Positions 49,940 to 58,629 of a stretch of DNA of 62,966 bases are shown piece after piece (position 1 is the first letter of the stretch; each line of letters begins with the position of its first letter). A program made the position numbers and the translations under genes. This DNA is from Virgibacillus sp. MSJ-26 (lineage in GTDB: Bacteria; Bacillota; Bacilli; Bacillales; Amphibacillaceae), in NCBI RefSeq assembly GCF_018918075.1, contig NZ_JAHLPW010000020.1, positions 1 to 62,966 of the forward strand, given 5' to 3'. Under the pieces are notes generated by a model, which saw nothing but the letters and a program-made list of their open reading frames with translations, had not been told where the DNA came from and did not search any database.

Positions 49940-50881
49940 ATGGGGGAGTTAAACAAAGTTAAAGGCGCTTTAAATCAAGTGATTTTTGGTAAGGAGGAAG
50001 TAGTTGATTTACTCCTTGTTGCTTTATTAGCGCAAGGTCATGTCCTCTTGGAAAGTGTTCCAGGAACAGGGAAAACAAAGCTGGCTAAAAGTTTTGCTAA
50101 AGTGATGAAAGGAAAATTTAGTAGAGTTCAATTCACGCCAGATGTCCTACCAAGTGATGTGACAGGTATTCGTTACTTTAATCCTAAAACACAAGAATTC
50201 GAGCTAAGAACAGGCCCCGTTGTTACAAATGTCCTTTTGGCAGATGAAATCAACCGAGCAACACCAAAAACACAATCGAGTTTACTAGAAGTGATGGAAG
50301 AGTATCAGACGACAGTTGATGGTGAAACAATAAAAGTGCCATCACCGTTTATTGTTATCGCTACACAAAATCCAGTTGAAAGTAATTATGGAACATTTCC
50401 TCTACCTGAAGCACAATTAGACCGTTTTTTATTTAAAATAGATTTAGGTTATCCTTCAATTGAGGAAGATAAGAAGATATTAACAACGTATCGGACGTCT
50501 GATCCTTATGACAAACTTGAAGCTTCATTAACATTAGAGGAAATTAAGTCAATTCAAGAAGAAGTTAAAAATGTTACAATATCTGAGGTTGTGCTAGATT
50601 ATTTATTAAATCTTGTCCATCATTCAAGAAATCATCATGAAGTAGAGCTTGGAGTGAGTCCTAGGGGGATGCTTTCCTTGATGAGAGCTGCTCAAGCTAG
50701 AGCAATTATCCATGAGCGAGATTTTGTGACACCAGAGGATATAAAAGTCCTCGTTCCATATACGTTTCCACATCGTATGATACTGACAATGGACGGTGCA
50801 ATTAAGAAAACGCCAGAAAAAATTGTGTCTGAAATATTATCCGAAATAGAAGTACCAGTTGAGCTAAAGGTTGAATCATAA
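49940..50881 (+). CDS. MoxR-family AAA ATPase
   Basis: 313-residue AAA_3 ATPase. Walker A VPGTGKT at residues 40-46, Walker B LLADEINRA near 95, sensor-1 ATQNP near 140 and sensor-2 region SPRGMLSLMRAAQARA. MoxR proteins act as chaperones of neighbouring von Willebrand/DUF58 partners. Ends at the first base of the next ATG, so it is coupled to the DUF58 gene. Confidence 0.93.
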   Translation: MGELNKVKGALNQVIFGKEEVVDLLLVALLAQGHVLLESVPGTGKTKLAKSFAKVMKGKFSRVQFTPDVLPSDVTGIRYFNPKTQEFELRTGPVVTNVLLADEINRATPKTQSSLLEVMEEYQTTVDGETIKVPSPFIVIATQNPVESNYGTFPLPEAQLDRFLFKIDLGYPSIEEDKKILTTYRTSDPYDKLEASLTLEEIKSIQEEVKNVTISEVVLDYLLNLVHHSRNHHEVELGVSPRGMLSLMRAAQARAIIHERDFVTPEDIKVLVPYTFPHRMILTMDGAIKKTPEKIVSEILSEIEVPVELKVES

Positions 50882-52107
50882 TGAAATGGGAAAAGCAGTT
50901 TGGCATAAATCATGTTAAAAATACGGATTATATTTTAACAGCGGTCTTCATATTTTCATTAATTGGTATTATTTCCCAATACACAGTAGCATTTGTAATA
51001 GTAAGTATTTTTTTAACCTATTTTATTATTAATAAATTATATGATAAATCAGTTGGAAAAAATTTCAGTCTAAAAAATAAACAAGTGTCTCGTCGGTTAT
51101 TTCCAGGCGAAGAGGCTGTCGTAAAGTTTGAATTGGATAACCATTCAATTTATCCAATGATTAATGGTGAGTTTCAGTTTCAAACAGGACCAGCAATTCA
51201 AACATTAATATACACAAAAGACACCAAATCTTATTATAAACAAGTGGACGTCCCTTTATCTGTTATGGGGCGAAGAAAAACAGTTATAGAATTACCAATT
51301 ATCGCTAAACAACGAGGTGCAACGAGAATTACAAATATAGCTTATCAATTTCCACATTTGTTTAATTTCGAACATGTTACTTTGAAATATCTACCTTTTT
51401 ACCATGCAGAGTTTGTGGTTTTTCCTAGGTTGTTGCCTGTGCATGGGATCGAGACAATTTTTCAGATGGTTCCAGGTGATCAACGTATGAATTATTCCCC
51501 TTTTGAAGATATTCAAAGTCCCGCAGGTACTAGAGATTATAATTATAATGACCCTTTTCACCGTATTAATTGGAAAGCAACAGCTAAGACAAGTGAGCTT
51601 CAAACAAACGTCTATGAACGTGTTGTCGATATGTCTTATATATTTCTTGTGAATATTGGCTCAGAAGATAAAGTCAACATGGCACAGTTTAATCAAAATC
51701 TTGAAGATTTACTTTCGTATACGGCTTATTTATGCAAAGAAACGGTTGAACAAGGTTATAATTATGAGGTTTTTGTCAATTCAAGACGAACAGGAAAAAT
51801 ACCGTACTTACATATCCCCGAAGGTGAAGGACAAACACATTACATTAATACATTAGAGACTTTAGCGAGGATTCATCAGCAATCTCTTGTTTACCCCTTT
51901 AAGGAAATGGTTTATAAAGTTGGACAACAATTTTATAAGCCTAAAACAATTATAATATTAGGCGAGGTATCTAGCGACATTAATGACATTATTGATTTAT
52001 GGAAAAGACAGCAACAGAAGATTTTTCAAGTTAAATTATCTAAAGAAGGTGCTTATATTACACGTTGGATGAAGGACGTGACTAACGATGTCAAAAAAAC
52101 ATCTTAA
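50881..52107 (+). CDS. DUF58 domain protein
   Basis: 408 residues with two N-terminal membrane helices (about 17-32 and 35-55), a beta-rich stretch, and the DUF58 signature SPAGTRDYNYNDPFHRINWK near residues 217-236, followed by a vWA-like region. Usual partner of MoxR. Function in Bacilli is unclear. Confidence 0.9.
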   Translation: MKWEKQFGINHVKNTDYILTAVFIFSLIGIISQYTVAFVIVSIFLTYFIINKLYDKSVGKNFSLKNKQVSRRLFPGEEAVVKFELDNHSIYPMINGEFQFQTGPAIQTLIYTKDTKSYYKQVDVPLSVMGRRKTVIELPIIAKQRGATRITNIAYQFPHLFNFEHVTLKYLPFYHAEFVVFPRLLPVHGIETIFQMVPGDQRMNYSPFEDIQSPAGTRDYNYNDPFHRINWKATAKTSELQTNVYERVVDMSYIFLVNIGSEDKVNMAQFNQNLEDLLSYTAYLCKETVEQGYNYEVFVNSRRTGKIPYLHIPEGEGQTHYINTLETLARIHQQSLVYPFKEMVYKVGQQFYKPKTIIILGEVSSDINDIIDLWKRQQQKIFQVKLSKEGAYITRWMKDVTNDVKKTS

Positions 52108-53284
52108 TATAACTTATGCTTATCACTTTATGAGTGAGGCCATTATAATTTTTTTGTTTGCGATACCGATTTTACATCTTCATTATCGCTGGATTCCTTA
52201 CTGGAGTTATCTGTTTATTGTTGTTCTTTCAAGTATATTATTTTCAATTATGGCAAAACGCTTAACGAATTATAGTATATATATAACTGTTGGTTTATTG
52301 CTCATACCAATATTTTATTTAGTAAATTATCCACTAATTGTTAATTTGATATTTACATGTTTGTTAATATGGCGCTATCTTAATGTAAGAGGTCGATCCA
52401 TGATAGATTTGAATCGAGAGAATGGCTATATTATTTTGTCTATTATTCTTGCAACGCTAGGTGTTATTATTGTCAGGGATAGTGAGATTATCATTTATGT
52501 ATCTGTGTTAGTCATTATGTTAATATTTGGAAATATATTTAGCCATTTAGCGGTCATTAGTCAAGAAGATCGACGTCGATTTGATAAGAAATCAATTGTG
52601 TATATAATTGGTCCCATTGTCCTTGGTACAGTTTTTTTCATTCCTTTATTTCAATCTGGAAAAATGGTTTTGTTGAAACTATGGGATGGTTTTCGTTATT
52701 TAGTTTATATTTTAGCAAGTACCATGGGAAAAATATTGCAACTTTTTGAGCGAGACAGAGGGTGGGAAGACATTTCTGGTATTGAAGGGTCAGCACCTCC
52801 ATCAGAGGATCCAATTTATCAGCAGTTTGAAGAAAAATCACTAGTTGAAATAATTGCACCCTATGCAATTATCGGGACTGGCTTAATTATTGCTATAATT
52901 TTAGTGTTTTTAGCTATAAAACTATCTAAAAAGGTATTTAAACCTTTACCAGAAATTCCATCAACCAATTTAGTGACTTATACAGCATTATCAGATGACA
53001 AAAGTAAAAATCAGAGTATTTTTAATCACTTTAAGAATCGTTTTCGAAAGCCACGTGAGCCTATTCGTAGACATCTTTTTGATTTTGAGAAAAAAACGAG
53101 ACAGTTTGAGTATGGTCGAAAACCTTATGAAACAATTGAAGAGTGGCTAAAGAGGATTGGTTTTACTACAAACTTGGAAATCTATCAAAAAGTAAGGTAT
53201 GGCGAAGAAGAGGTGTCCCATCAAGAAGCAGAGACATTTAAAGCAGAGTTAAAAAGATTAGAATCCTCTCTACACTCTGACTAA
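52088..53284 (+). CDS. Membrane protein of the MoxR-DUF58 operon
   Basis: 398 residues: about six N-terminal hydrophobic helices (15-115 and 120-215), one further helix near 257-280 and a basic soluble C-terminal part ending YGRKPYETIEEWLKRIG, which resembles the end of DUF4129 domains. The transglutaminase core often present in the third gene of such operons is absent. Overlaps the DUF58 gene by 20 bases. Function unknown. Confidence 0.8.
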   Translation: MSKKHLNITYAYHFMSEAIIIFLFAIPILHLHYRWIPYWSYLFIVVLSSILFSIMAKRLTNYSIYITVGLLLIPIFYLVNYPLIVNLIFTCLLIWRYLNVRGRSMIDLNRENGYIILSIILATLGVIIVRDSEIIIYVSVLVIMLIFGNIFSHLAVISQEDRRRFDKKSIVYIIGPIVLGTVFFIPLFQSGKMVLLKLWDGFRYLVYILASTMGKILQLFERDRGWEDISGIEGSAPPSEDPIYQQFEEKSLVEIIAPYAIIGTGLIIAIILVFLAIKLSKKVFKPLPEIPSTNLVTYTALSDDKSKNQSIFNHFKNRFRKPREPIRRHLFDFEKKTRQFEYGRKPYETIEEWLKRIGFTTNLEIYQKVRYGEEEVSHQEAETFKAELKRLESSLHSD

Positions 53285-53401
53285 CCCTTAGTTACTGTAA
53301 AATAGATCTTTGATTTTAATCTGTTTATGTTTATCAACTCTATTTCTCGGATAAACATTTAAGAATAGATAAATATAATTCAAAGGGAGTGCTAATACTA
53401 A

Positions 53402-54211
53402 ATGAATTTACGTACCCAAATTAATGAATTGAAACAAGTTAAAGAGGAAGGTGCCAATAAGGTATTCAGCATGTACTTAAATACAGATCCATCAGATCCT
53501 GACCAACAGGGTGGAAAGTGGAAAATCCAATTAAAAAACGGTTTAAGAAACTTTGAAACATATCTTTCTGAAGATGAAAATCAAGAAGAATTACGTAACT
53601 TCAAAAAAGTAAAGAAGAAAGTTAAAGAGTTCGTAGGCAAGTATGAGCAAGATTTATTGAGAGGGATTATTGTTTTTGCAACAGCAGATGGAAAGGTTTG
53701 GTTTGCTGAGCGAGTACAAATGAGACTTGAATCAGAGTTCTATTGGGAAGAGGAACCAGTACTCAATCAACTTGAAAAATTAAGCAATAAATTTCCTAAA
53801 ACAGGTGTAATACTGGTTCAACAAAATCAAATTAAAGTTATTGAAACTTATTTGAATGAAGTTGAAAACACCCACTTCTATGAGTTAAATCTGGATACCG
53901 AAAACTGGGCAGAAAAAAAGGGTCCACGCAAAGCAAATGCTGTAGGTGCAGGTGTACACCCTGGTTCCGCCAGCATGCAAAAAGAAAATTTCGCAGAAAG
54001 ATTTGCTGCGAATCAGCAACGTTGGTATAAGAGCATTGCTCCTAAGTTAGACAAATTAGCTAAGGATGAAGCATGGGAAAACTTGTATTTATTTGGTGAA
54101 CGAGATGCCATTCATGAATTAAGAAAACAAATGAATCGAAAAGTCAATGATACAGTCTATAAAAATATGCTTGAACATGATGAGGATAAAGTATTAGCTC
54201 AGATTAGTTAA
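53402..54211 (+). CDS. aeRF1-type (VLRF1-like) release factor family protein
   Basis: 269 residues of the bacterial archaeo-eukaryotic release-factor-like group. Begins with the N-terminal vWA-like/domain-1 pattern VFSMYLNTDP, has GIIVFATADGKVWF and ends with a domain-3-like part. The segment GPRKANAVGAGVHPGSASMQKENF near 174-197 takes the place of the catalytic loop. Probably acts on stalled ribosomes; not tested. Starts at ATG 53402 after AAAGGGAG. Confidence 0.75.
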   Translation: MNLRTQINELKQVKEEGANKVFSMYLNTDPSDPDQQGGKWKIQLKNGLRNFETYLSEDENQEELRNFKKVKKKVKEFVGKYEQDLLRGIIVFATADGKVWFAERVQMRLESEFYWEEEPVLNQLEKLSNKFPKTGVILVQQNQIKVIETYLNEVENTHFYELNLDTENWAEKKGPRKANAVGAGVHPGSASMQKENFAERFAANQQRWYKSIAPKLDKLAKDEAWENLYLFGERDAIHELRKQMNRKVNDTVYKNMLEHDEDKVLAQIS

Positions 54212-54216
54212 ATTTA

Positions 54217-54580
54217 AAAGAGGTTGGGACAAAAATAAGTATTGGTTATTAAACGACGAACATTTTTAAGTAAGCGTTAGTCGCTTCGGAAAAATACTTC
54301 GCTTTCCGTGGGCGGCTGATGAGCCTCGGGCCAATAGGATGTTGGTCATGAAGGCGCCCTCACAGGACGTCGCGAATTTAGCCTTTCATCATTCATGACG
54401 CACGGTGGGGGCGCGTCTGGCCTCATCTCCCACAAAGGTTTTCGGTGGGACGAAGCTTGCTGCAGTCCCAGGAGTCTACGTATTTTTCCTACGCTGACTT
54501 GAAAAGGTGCATATTTATATAAATATACTTTAATACGTTCGCTTTTAAATTAACTAAAATACTTATGTCCCAACCTCTTT
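54217..54580. repeat. Inverted-repeat element B, copy III (364 bp, nested stems)
   Basis: Outer arms AAAGAGGTTGGGACA (54217-54231) / TGTCCCAACCTCTTT (54566-54580) are perfect; the next arms AATAAGTATT / AATACTTAT extend them. Closing arms GGAAAAATAC (54288-54297) / GTATTTTTCC (54480-54489), then GTGGG...GATGAG / CTCATC...CCCAC, and inner TCATGAA / TTCATGA. The left arm starts five bases after one gene's stop and the right arm ends 25 bases before another's, so it also separates convergent genes. No gene inside. Confidence 0.85.
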
Positions 54581-54605
54581 ATATTATAATCTCGTAATAA
54601 TCAAT

Positions 54606-54950
54606 TTAAAGATGAAGGATTACATATATTATCATTAGTGTAAGCAATACAGAAGTAAGTACATAGCTTATCGCAAGGAAATACTTCCTTTCCAAAATCA
54701 ATTGTAGGGTTTCGTTTCCAAATGTGGAGAAAGTTGTAAAAGCACCACAAAAACCTATACCTAGTAGAGTCCATAACCATTCGGCTAGCATATCGTTTTG
54801 TTGGCCTGTTACTATAATACCTAACAAAATTGAACCACTAATATTTGCAACCCATGTGCCAATAAAGTGTTTATTTAAAATGTAAGAGAGGTAAAAGCGT
54901 GCCATACTGCCGAAGAAACCTCCACAAGTTACCAGCAAAATATTCATCAA
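54606..54950 (-). CDS. crcB: Fluoride channel CrcB/Fluc, second subunit
   Basis: 114 residues, four membrane helices and the CrcB core GAFTTFSTFGNE near residues 69-80 that lines the fluoride pore. Paired with the preceding crcB (four-base overlap), as in heterodimeric Fluc channels. Exports fluoride. Last gene of the minus-strand znu operon. Confidence 0.93.
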   Translation of the reverse strand: MMNILLVTCGGFFGSMARFYLSYILNKHFIGTWVANISGSILLGIIVTGQQNDMLAEWLWTLLGIGFCGAFTTFSTFGNETLQLILERKYFLAISYVLTSVLLTLMIIYVILHL

Positions 54951-55330
54951 TTTTGGTGCCTCCTATACGCTACCTTAAAACCAAGATAACATAGACCTAA
55001 CCCACCAATGACACTTAACACTACATAAAAGGCAGCCAAGAAGAAATTACGAGTCATCAGTTCAATTGTTTCAACAGCGAACGTAGAAAATGTGGTGAAT
55101 GAGCCAATTAACCCAGTACTTAAAGCAATAAAAGCTTCTGGTTTGAGTCTGCTTTTAACCTGCTTGTTATTTAAAAGGTAACTAAGGAAAAAGCAGCCTA
55201 TTAAATTTACTGTGAGCGTCGCAAATGGGAAGTCAGTACTACTAGTGAATAAAAGAGAAACGGTATACCTGCCCATTGCACCAAGCATCCCACCGATTCC
55301 TACTGCTAAGAGTTGACCGCCTATTTTCAT
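54947..55330 (-). CDS. crcB: Fluoride channel CrcB/Fluc, first subunit
   Basis: 127 residues from ATG 55330, four membrane helices, GGMLGAMGRY near the N-terminus and the pore motif GSFTTFSTFAVE. The start overlaps the zur stop codon region (55327-55329), with GGGA just upstream; an in-frame ATG 55342 would add four residues. No fluoride-riboswitch motif is seen before it. Confidence 0.93.
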   Translation of the reverse strand: MKIGGQLLAVGIGGMLGAMGRYTVSLLFTSSTDFPFATLTVNLIGCFFLSYLLNNKQVKSRLKPEAFIALSTGLIGSFTTFSTFAVETIELMTRNFFLAAFYVVLSVIGGLGLCYLGFKVAYRRHQN

Positions 55331-55740
55331 GCTGTCCCACATAGCGGGCAGAGACCATATATTTCGAATTTATGATCTTCAATAGTATAATTGGACAACA
55401 TACGAAGAGCTTCTTCCATAGGGCACACATCAATTTCAGTTGTTTTTCCACATTGATTACAAATAAAATGATGATGGTGGTCATGTGAACATTTCATTCG
55501 AAACTGCTTTTCACCATTAAGCTCCGTTGATTCCAAAATTCCCATTTCATTATATAAATGTAAGTTTCGGTAAACCGTATCAAAACTAATCCCAGGGTAT
55601 TTAACTTCCATATGATCGTTCAAGTCCTTAGCTGTTCTGTAACGGTCTTCACCTTCAAAGTAATTAAGAATATCTAACCTGCGTTTGGTTGTTTTGTATC
55701 CTTTATCATTAAGTAATCGAATCGCTTCTTTTTTATTCAT
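55327..55740 (-). CDS. zur: Zinc-uptake repressor Zur (Fur family)
   Basis: 137 residues. Winged-helix N-terminus (KGYKTTKRRLDILNYF ... ISFDTVYRNLHLYNEMGIL), His-rich HDHHHHFICNQCGK and the structural-zinc cysteines CNQC and CPLC. Placement in a zinc-transport operon that carries two Zur boxes identifies it as Zur rather than Fur or PerR and implies autoregulation. Overlaps znuB by eight bases. Confidence 0.93.
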   Translation of the reverse strand: MNKKEAIRLLNDKGYKTTKRRLDILNYFEGEDRYRTAKDLNDHMEVKYPGISFDTVYRNLHLYNEMGILESTELNGEKQFRMKCSHDHHHHFICNQCGKTTEIDVCPMEEALRMLSNYTIEDHKFEIYGLCPLCGTA

Positions 55741-56590
55741 TTGAAGATACTCCTTTACGTTGATAACTAAACAAGTTATTCTTCACAATGGCTACTAACA
55801 AAATAGCTACAGCTACCATTACAATTGTACCACCAGGTGGAATACTAAAGTAAAAGCCAAAGATTAGACCGAGAACGACAGATATTTCACCGAAAAGTAC
55901 CGATAAAAAGAGGGTCTGTTTAAATCCTTTCGCTAATCTCATAGCAGCTGCGACTGGTAAAGTCATTAAGGCAGAGACGAGTAAAACTCCCACAATTCGC
56001 ATGGTTGCTGCAATAACTAATGCTGTTAAAATAATAAAAAGAAAATGAATTCGTTTAGCATGTATACCTGAAATACGCGCATGTTCTTCGTCGAAAGAAA
56101 GGGTAACAAGTTCTTTATAAAATAATAGTATCATTGTAATAACAATGACGGCAATAGCGATAATTGTGTATAAGTCATGTAAACTAACGGCAGAAACGGA
56201 GCCGAATAAATAGTTGAATAAATCGTTATTAAACCCGTCGGCTAAAGAAATGAAAATAACACTTAAACCAACCCCACTTGATAAAATGATGGGAATCCCA
56301 ATTTCTTGGTATGATTTATAAATATCCCTCAACTTTTCAATTAAAATTGCTCCTAACACGGAAAATCCCATTCCTCCGTAGAATGGCGTAATAAAGGTAA
56401 TTGCTGTTTTCTTTTCTAAGAAGAGACCAAATGCAATACCGCCTAATGTAACATGGGAAAGGGCATCAGCGATAAGAGATAGCCGACGAACGACAATGAA
56501 CGTTCCTAATAACGGGCCAATCAATCCAATAAGAACCCCTGTTATAAACGTGTGTCTTAAAAAATCAAATTCTAATAAATCTGCTAACAT
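55733..56590 (-). CDS. znuB: Zinc ABC transporter, permease
   Basis: ABC-3 permease, 285 residues, about eight helices, with the motif ADALSHVTLGGIAFG near residues 41-55. Starts 30 bases after znuC. Its paralogue is the manganese permease at 34318. Confidence 0.92.
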   Translation of the reverse strand: MLADLLEFDFLRHTFITGVLIGLIGPLLGTFIVVRRLSLIADALSHVTLGGIAFGLFLEKKTAITFITPFYGGMGFSVLGAILIEKLRDIYKSYQEIGIPIILSSGVGLSVIFISLADGFNNDLFNYLFGSVSAVSLHDLYTIIAIAVIVITMILLFYKELVTLSFDEEHARISGIHAKRIHFLFIILTALVIAATMRIVGVLLVSALMTLPVAAAMRLAKGFKQTLFLSVLFGEISVVLGLIFGFYFSIPPGGTIVMVAVAILLVAIVKNNLFSYQRKGVSSNE

Positions 56591-56620
56591 ATATGTGCCT
56601 CCAGTTCAGGTGCTAATTGT

Positions 56621-57376
56621 TTAATGGTTATGTTTGACAATATGAACAGGGTGTCCATAAATAGTTGATAAATCTTCTTCAGTTAAAGCGGTATATCGTT
56701 TCGTGTCTCCGTGAAAATGGAGATGTTTGTTTAAGCAGACAATGTCTGTCACATGTTCGGTCATCGCACCGGTGTCATGAGTGACCAATAAAAGGGTAAT
56801 ACCTCTATTTTCGTTTAGTTGATGAAGTAAATTATAAAAACGCTCCACATTTTTGTAATCAATTCCAACTGTAGGCTCATCAAGAATTAATAGATCAGGG
56901 TCGTTAACAAGTGCGCGAGCAATAAAAATACGTTGTTGTTGTCCACCTGATAAATTGCCAATATTTTCATAAGCATATTCAATCATGTCGACCTGATTAA
57001 TGGCTTCTAAGACTTTTTGTTTATGTTTGCGTTTCAAAAACTTAAAGTAGCCTATTTTAGCCGTTAACCCCATTGAGACTACTTCAAACACAGTGGCCGG
57101 AAATCCTTTATTAAATGAGTTGGCTTTTTGCGATACAAATCCTATTCTAGTCCATTCTTTAAAATGTGCTAAAGGTTGTTGAAACAATTCTACAGTGCCT
57201 TTATCAGCCTTCAGTTGACCTAAGATGATTTTAATTAAAGTTGTTTTTCCCCCACCATTTGGTCCAACTAATCCCATGAAAGCTCCGCGATCTATGTTTA
57301 AGTTGACATCTTCCAAGATTGGTTTGCTTTCGTATGCAAAGGATATATCTTTAAGTGAAATAATCGATTCCGTCAT
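56621..57376 (-). CDS. znuC: Zinc ABC transporter, ATP-binding protein
   Basis: 251 residues. Walker A GPNGGGKTT near 37-45, signature LSGGQQQR, Walker B LLILDEPTVGID and switch VTHD. AGGAGGAGA precedes ATG 57376. 17 bases after znuA. Confidence 0.93.
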   Translation of the reverse strand: MTESIISLKDISFAYESKPILEDVNLNIDRGAFMGLVGPNGGGKTTLIKIILGQLKADKGTVELFQQPLAHFKEWTRIGFVSQKANSFNKGFPATVFEVVSMGLTAKIGYFKFLKRKHKQKVLEAINQVDMIEYAYENIGNLSGGQQQRIFIARALVNDPDLLILDEPTVGIDYKNVERFYNLLHQLNENRGITLLLVTHDTGAMTEHVTDIVCLNKHLHFHGDTKRYTALTEEDLSTIYGHPVHIVKHNH

Positions 57377-57393
57377 TAGTTCTCCTCCTTTTT

Positions 57394-58314
57394 TTACTCC
57401 GTTGCCTGATCAAGTACATTTAAATTCTCTTCCATAAGGGAAAAGTAGTCTTCCTCGTTTTGGACGTCAGCATCTGTTAATGACTCTAAATTATGCAAGT
57501 ATAATGGTTCGGCATTTATATGCTCACGAATAATATTTGCAACTTTATCTGTGCCTGTTTGTTCAAAAATTACGTATGGTAAATGGTGTTCTTTCGCTGC
57601 ATTAATAATACGTATTAAATCTTTTTGGGAAGGTTCATCGTTGGTAGATAATCCACTGATTGCAATTTGCTTAATCCCGTAGCGTTCTTCCCAGTACCCG
57701 TATGCAGCGTGAGCTACAAGGATGTCTTTGTTTTTTTTGGAATCGATTGTTTGAGTGAATTTATTATCTAAATCCAACATCTTATCTTTAAAAGTCTTGA
57801 AGTTTTTATTAAATGTTTTCTCATATTCTGGAAACACATCAGTTAATTCATTATTAATAATGTTTCCCATTTGAATCATTCTTAGTGGATCCAACCAGAT
57901 ATGGGGATCTTTATCTCCGTGATCATGCCCCGCATGGGCTTCATGATTTTCAGGATGAGAAAATAATGTATCGTCCAATGTAGCAATTTCGATTAATTCA
58001 ACTTTTTGGTTATTTAAAGAGGCTGCTGCTGTTTCCGCGAAACTCTCCATTCCGGCCCCAAGGTAAATAAATGCTTTCCCTCTTGCAATTTGTGTCATTT
58101 CTCGAGATGACGGTTCGTAAGAGTGGGCATCCACACCAGGAGGATAAACTGATTTAGCTTCAATATCCTCTCCACCAATTTCATCAACAATGTATTGAAT
58201 AGGATAAATTGAAGTATAAATAATAGTATTATTATCATCATCATTTTCGGGTTGGCATCCAGAAATTAAGGTTGTTGTAATCATAATCAGAGTAAAATAT
58301 AAAAGTTTTTTCAA
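57394..58314 (-). CDS. znuA: Zinc-binding lipoprotein of ABC transporter
   Basis: Cluster-9 solute-binding lipoprotein, 306 residues, TTG start at 58314 after GGGAG. Lipobox ISGC (Cys20). Predicted zinc ligands His64 (DAHSYEP), His138 (DPHIWLDP) and His202 (VAHAAYG); His in the third place marks a zinc type. A His/Asp-rich loop at residues 120-138 is the usual zinc-capture loop. Two Zur boxes lie just upstream. Confidence 0.94.
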   Translation of the reverse strand: MKKLLYFTLIMITTTLISGCQPENDDDNNTIIYTSIYPIQYIVDEIGGEDIEAKSVYPPGVDAHSYEPSSREMTQIARGKAFIYLGAGMESFAETAAASLNNQKVELIEIATLDDTLFSHPENHEAHAGHDHGDKDPHIWLDPLRMIQMGNIINNELTDVFPEYEKTFNKNFKTFKDKMLDLDNKFTQTIDSKKNKDILVAHAAYGYWEERYGIKQIAISGLSTNDEPSQKDLIRIINAAKEHHLPYVIFEQTGTDKVANIIREHINAEPLYLHNLESLTDADVQNEEDYFSLMEENLNVLDQATE

Positions 58315-58344
58315 GATAATTTCTCCCTGTTTTAGTGTAAGAAT

Positions 58345-58373
58345 AGCATAACGGAATGATTACGATTTGTAAA
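58345..58373 (-). promoter_or_regulatory. Promoter of the znu operon
   Basis: On the minus strand: TTTACA (58373-58368), 17-base spacer, TATGCT (58350-58345). The promoter-proximal Zur box fills the spacer. Confidence 0.72.
58348..58368. promoter_or_regulatory. Zur box 1
   Basis: 21-base site with one perfect arm (ATTACGATTT on plus) and a degenerate other arm; 18 of 21 positions fit the Bacillus Zur consensus of two AAATCGTAAT arms around one base. Lies between the -35 and -10 boxes. Confidence 0.85.
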
Positions 58374-58391
58374 TAGTAACGATTACGATTT
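58371..58391. promoter_or_regulatory. Zur box 2
   Basis: 21-base site with 19 of 21 consensus positions, two bases from box 1 (23-base period, about two helical turns), upstream of the -35 box. Confidence 0.88.
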
Positions 58392-58503
58392 ATTTGAAGA
58401 AAAATTTACCATGAGTGGAAAAAGTCATTGTTACCGCTGTTTTATCGTAAGAAAACGCGGATAAGATAAATTTAAAATGATGTAATTTGAGGGTAAGCAT
58501 GCA

Positions 58504-58629
58504 GTGACTGCAGTAACTCGTTTCAAGTTGAATTATAAAGAAAGAAACTATAAAAAAGAAGTTTCAGAAGTGCAAACAACTTTAAAAGTATCCGTATTAA
58601 CATGGGAACATTGTGACATGCCATTTTAA
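58504..58629 (+). CDS. Possible small protein of 41 residues (uncertain)
   Basis: GTG 58504 lies eight bases after TTTGAGGGT and opens a 41-codon frame with many Lys/Glu, ending TWEHCDMPF. I recognise no family. It sits in the 473-base gap between the znu operator and argS, which also holds a distant inverted repeat AAATGGAGT / ACTCCATTT (about 58648-58716) and two TATAAT hexamers (58777, 58801) that may serve argS. Confidence 0.3.
   Translation: MTAVTRFKLNYKERNYKKEVSEVQTTLKVSVLTWEHCDMPF

Noticed and set aside
54947..55345. Fluoride riboswitch before the crcB genes
   Set aside because: There is no leader: crcB starts within the zur stop region, and no matching pseudoknot motif was seen.
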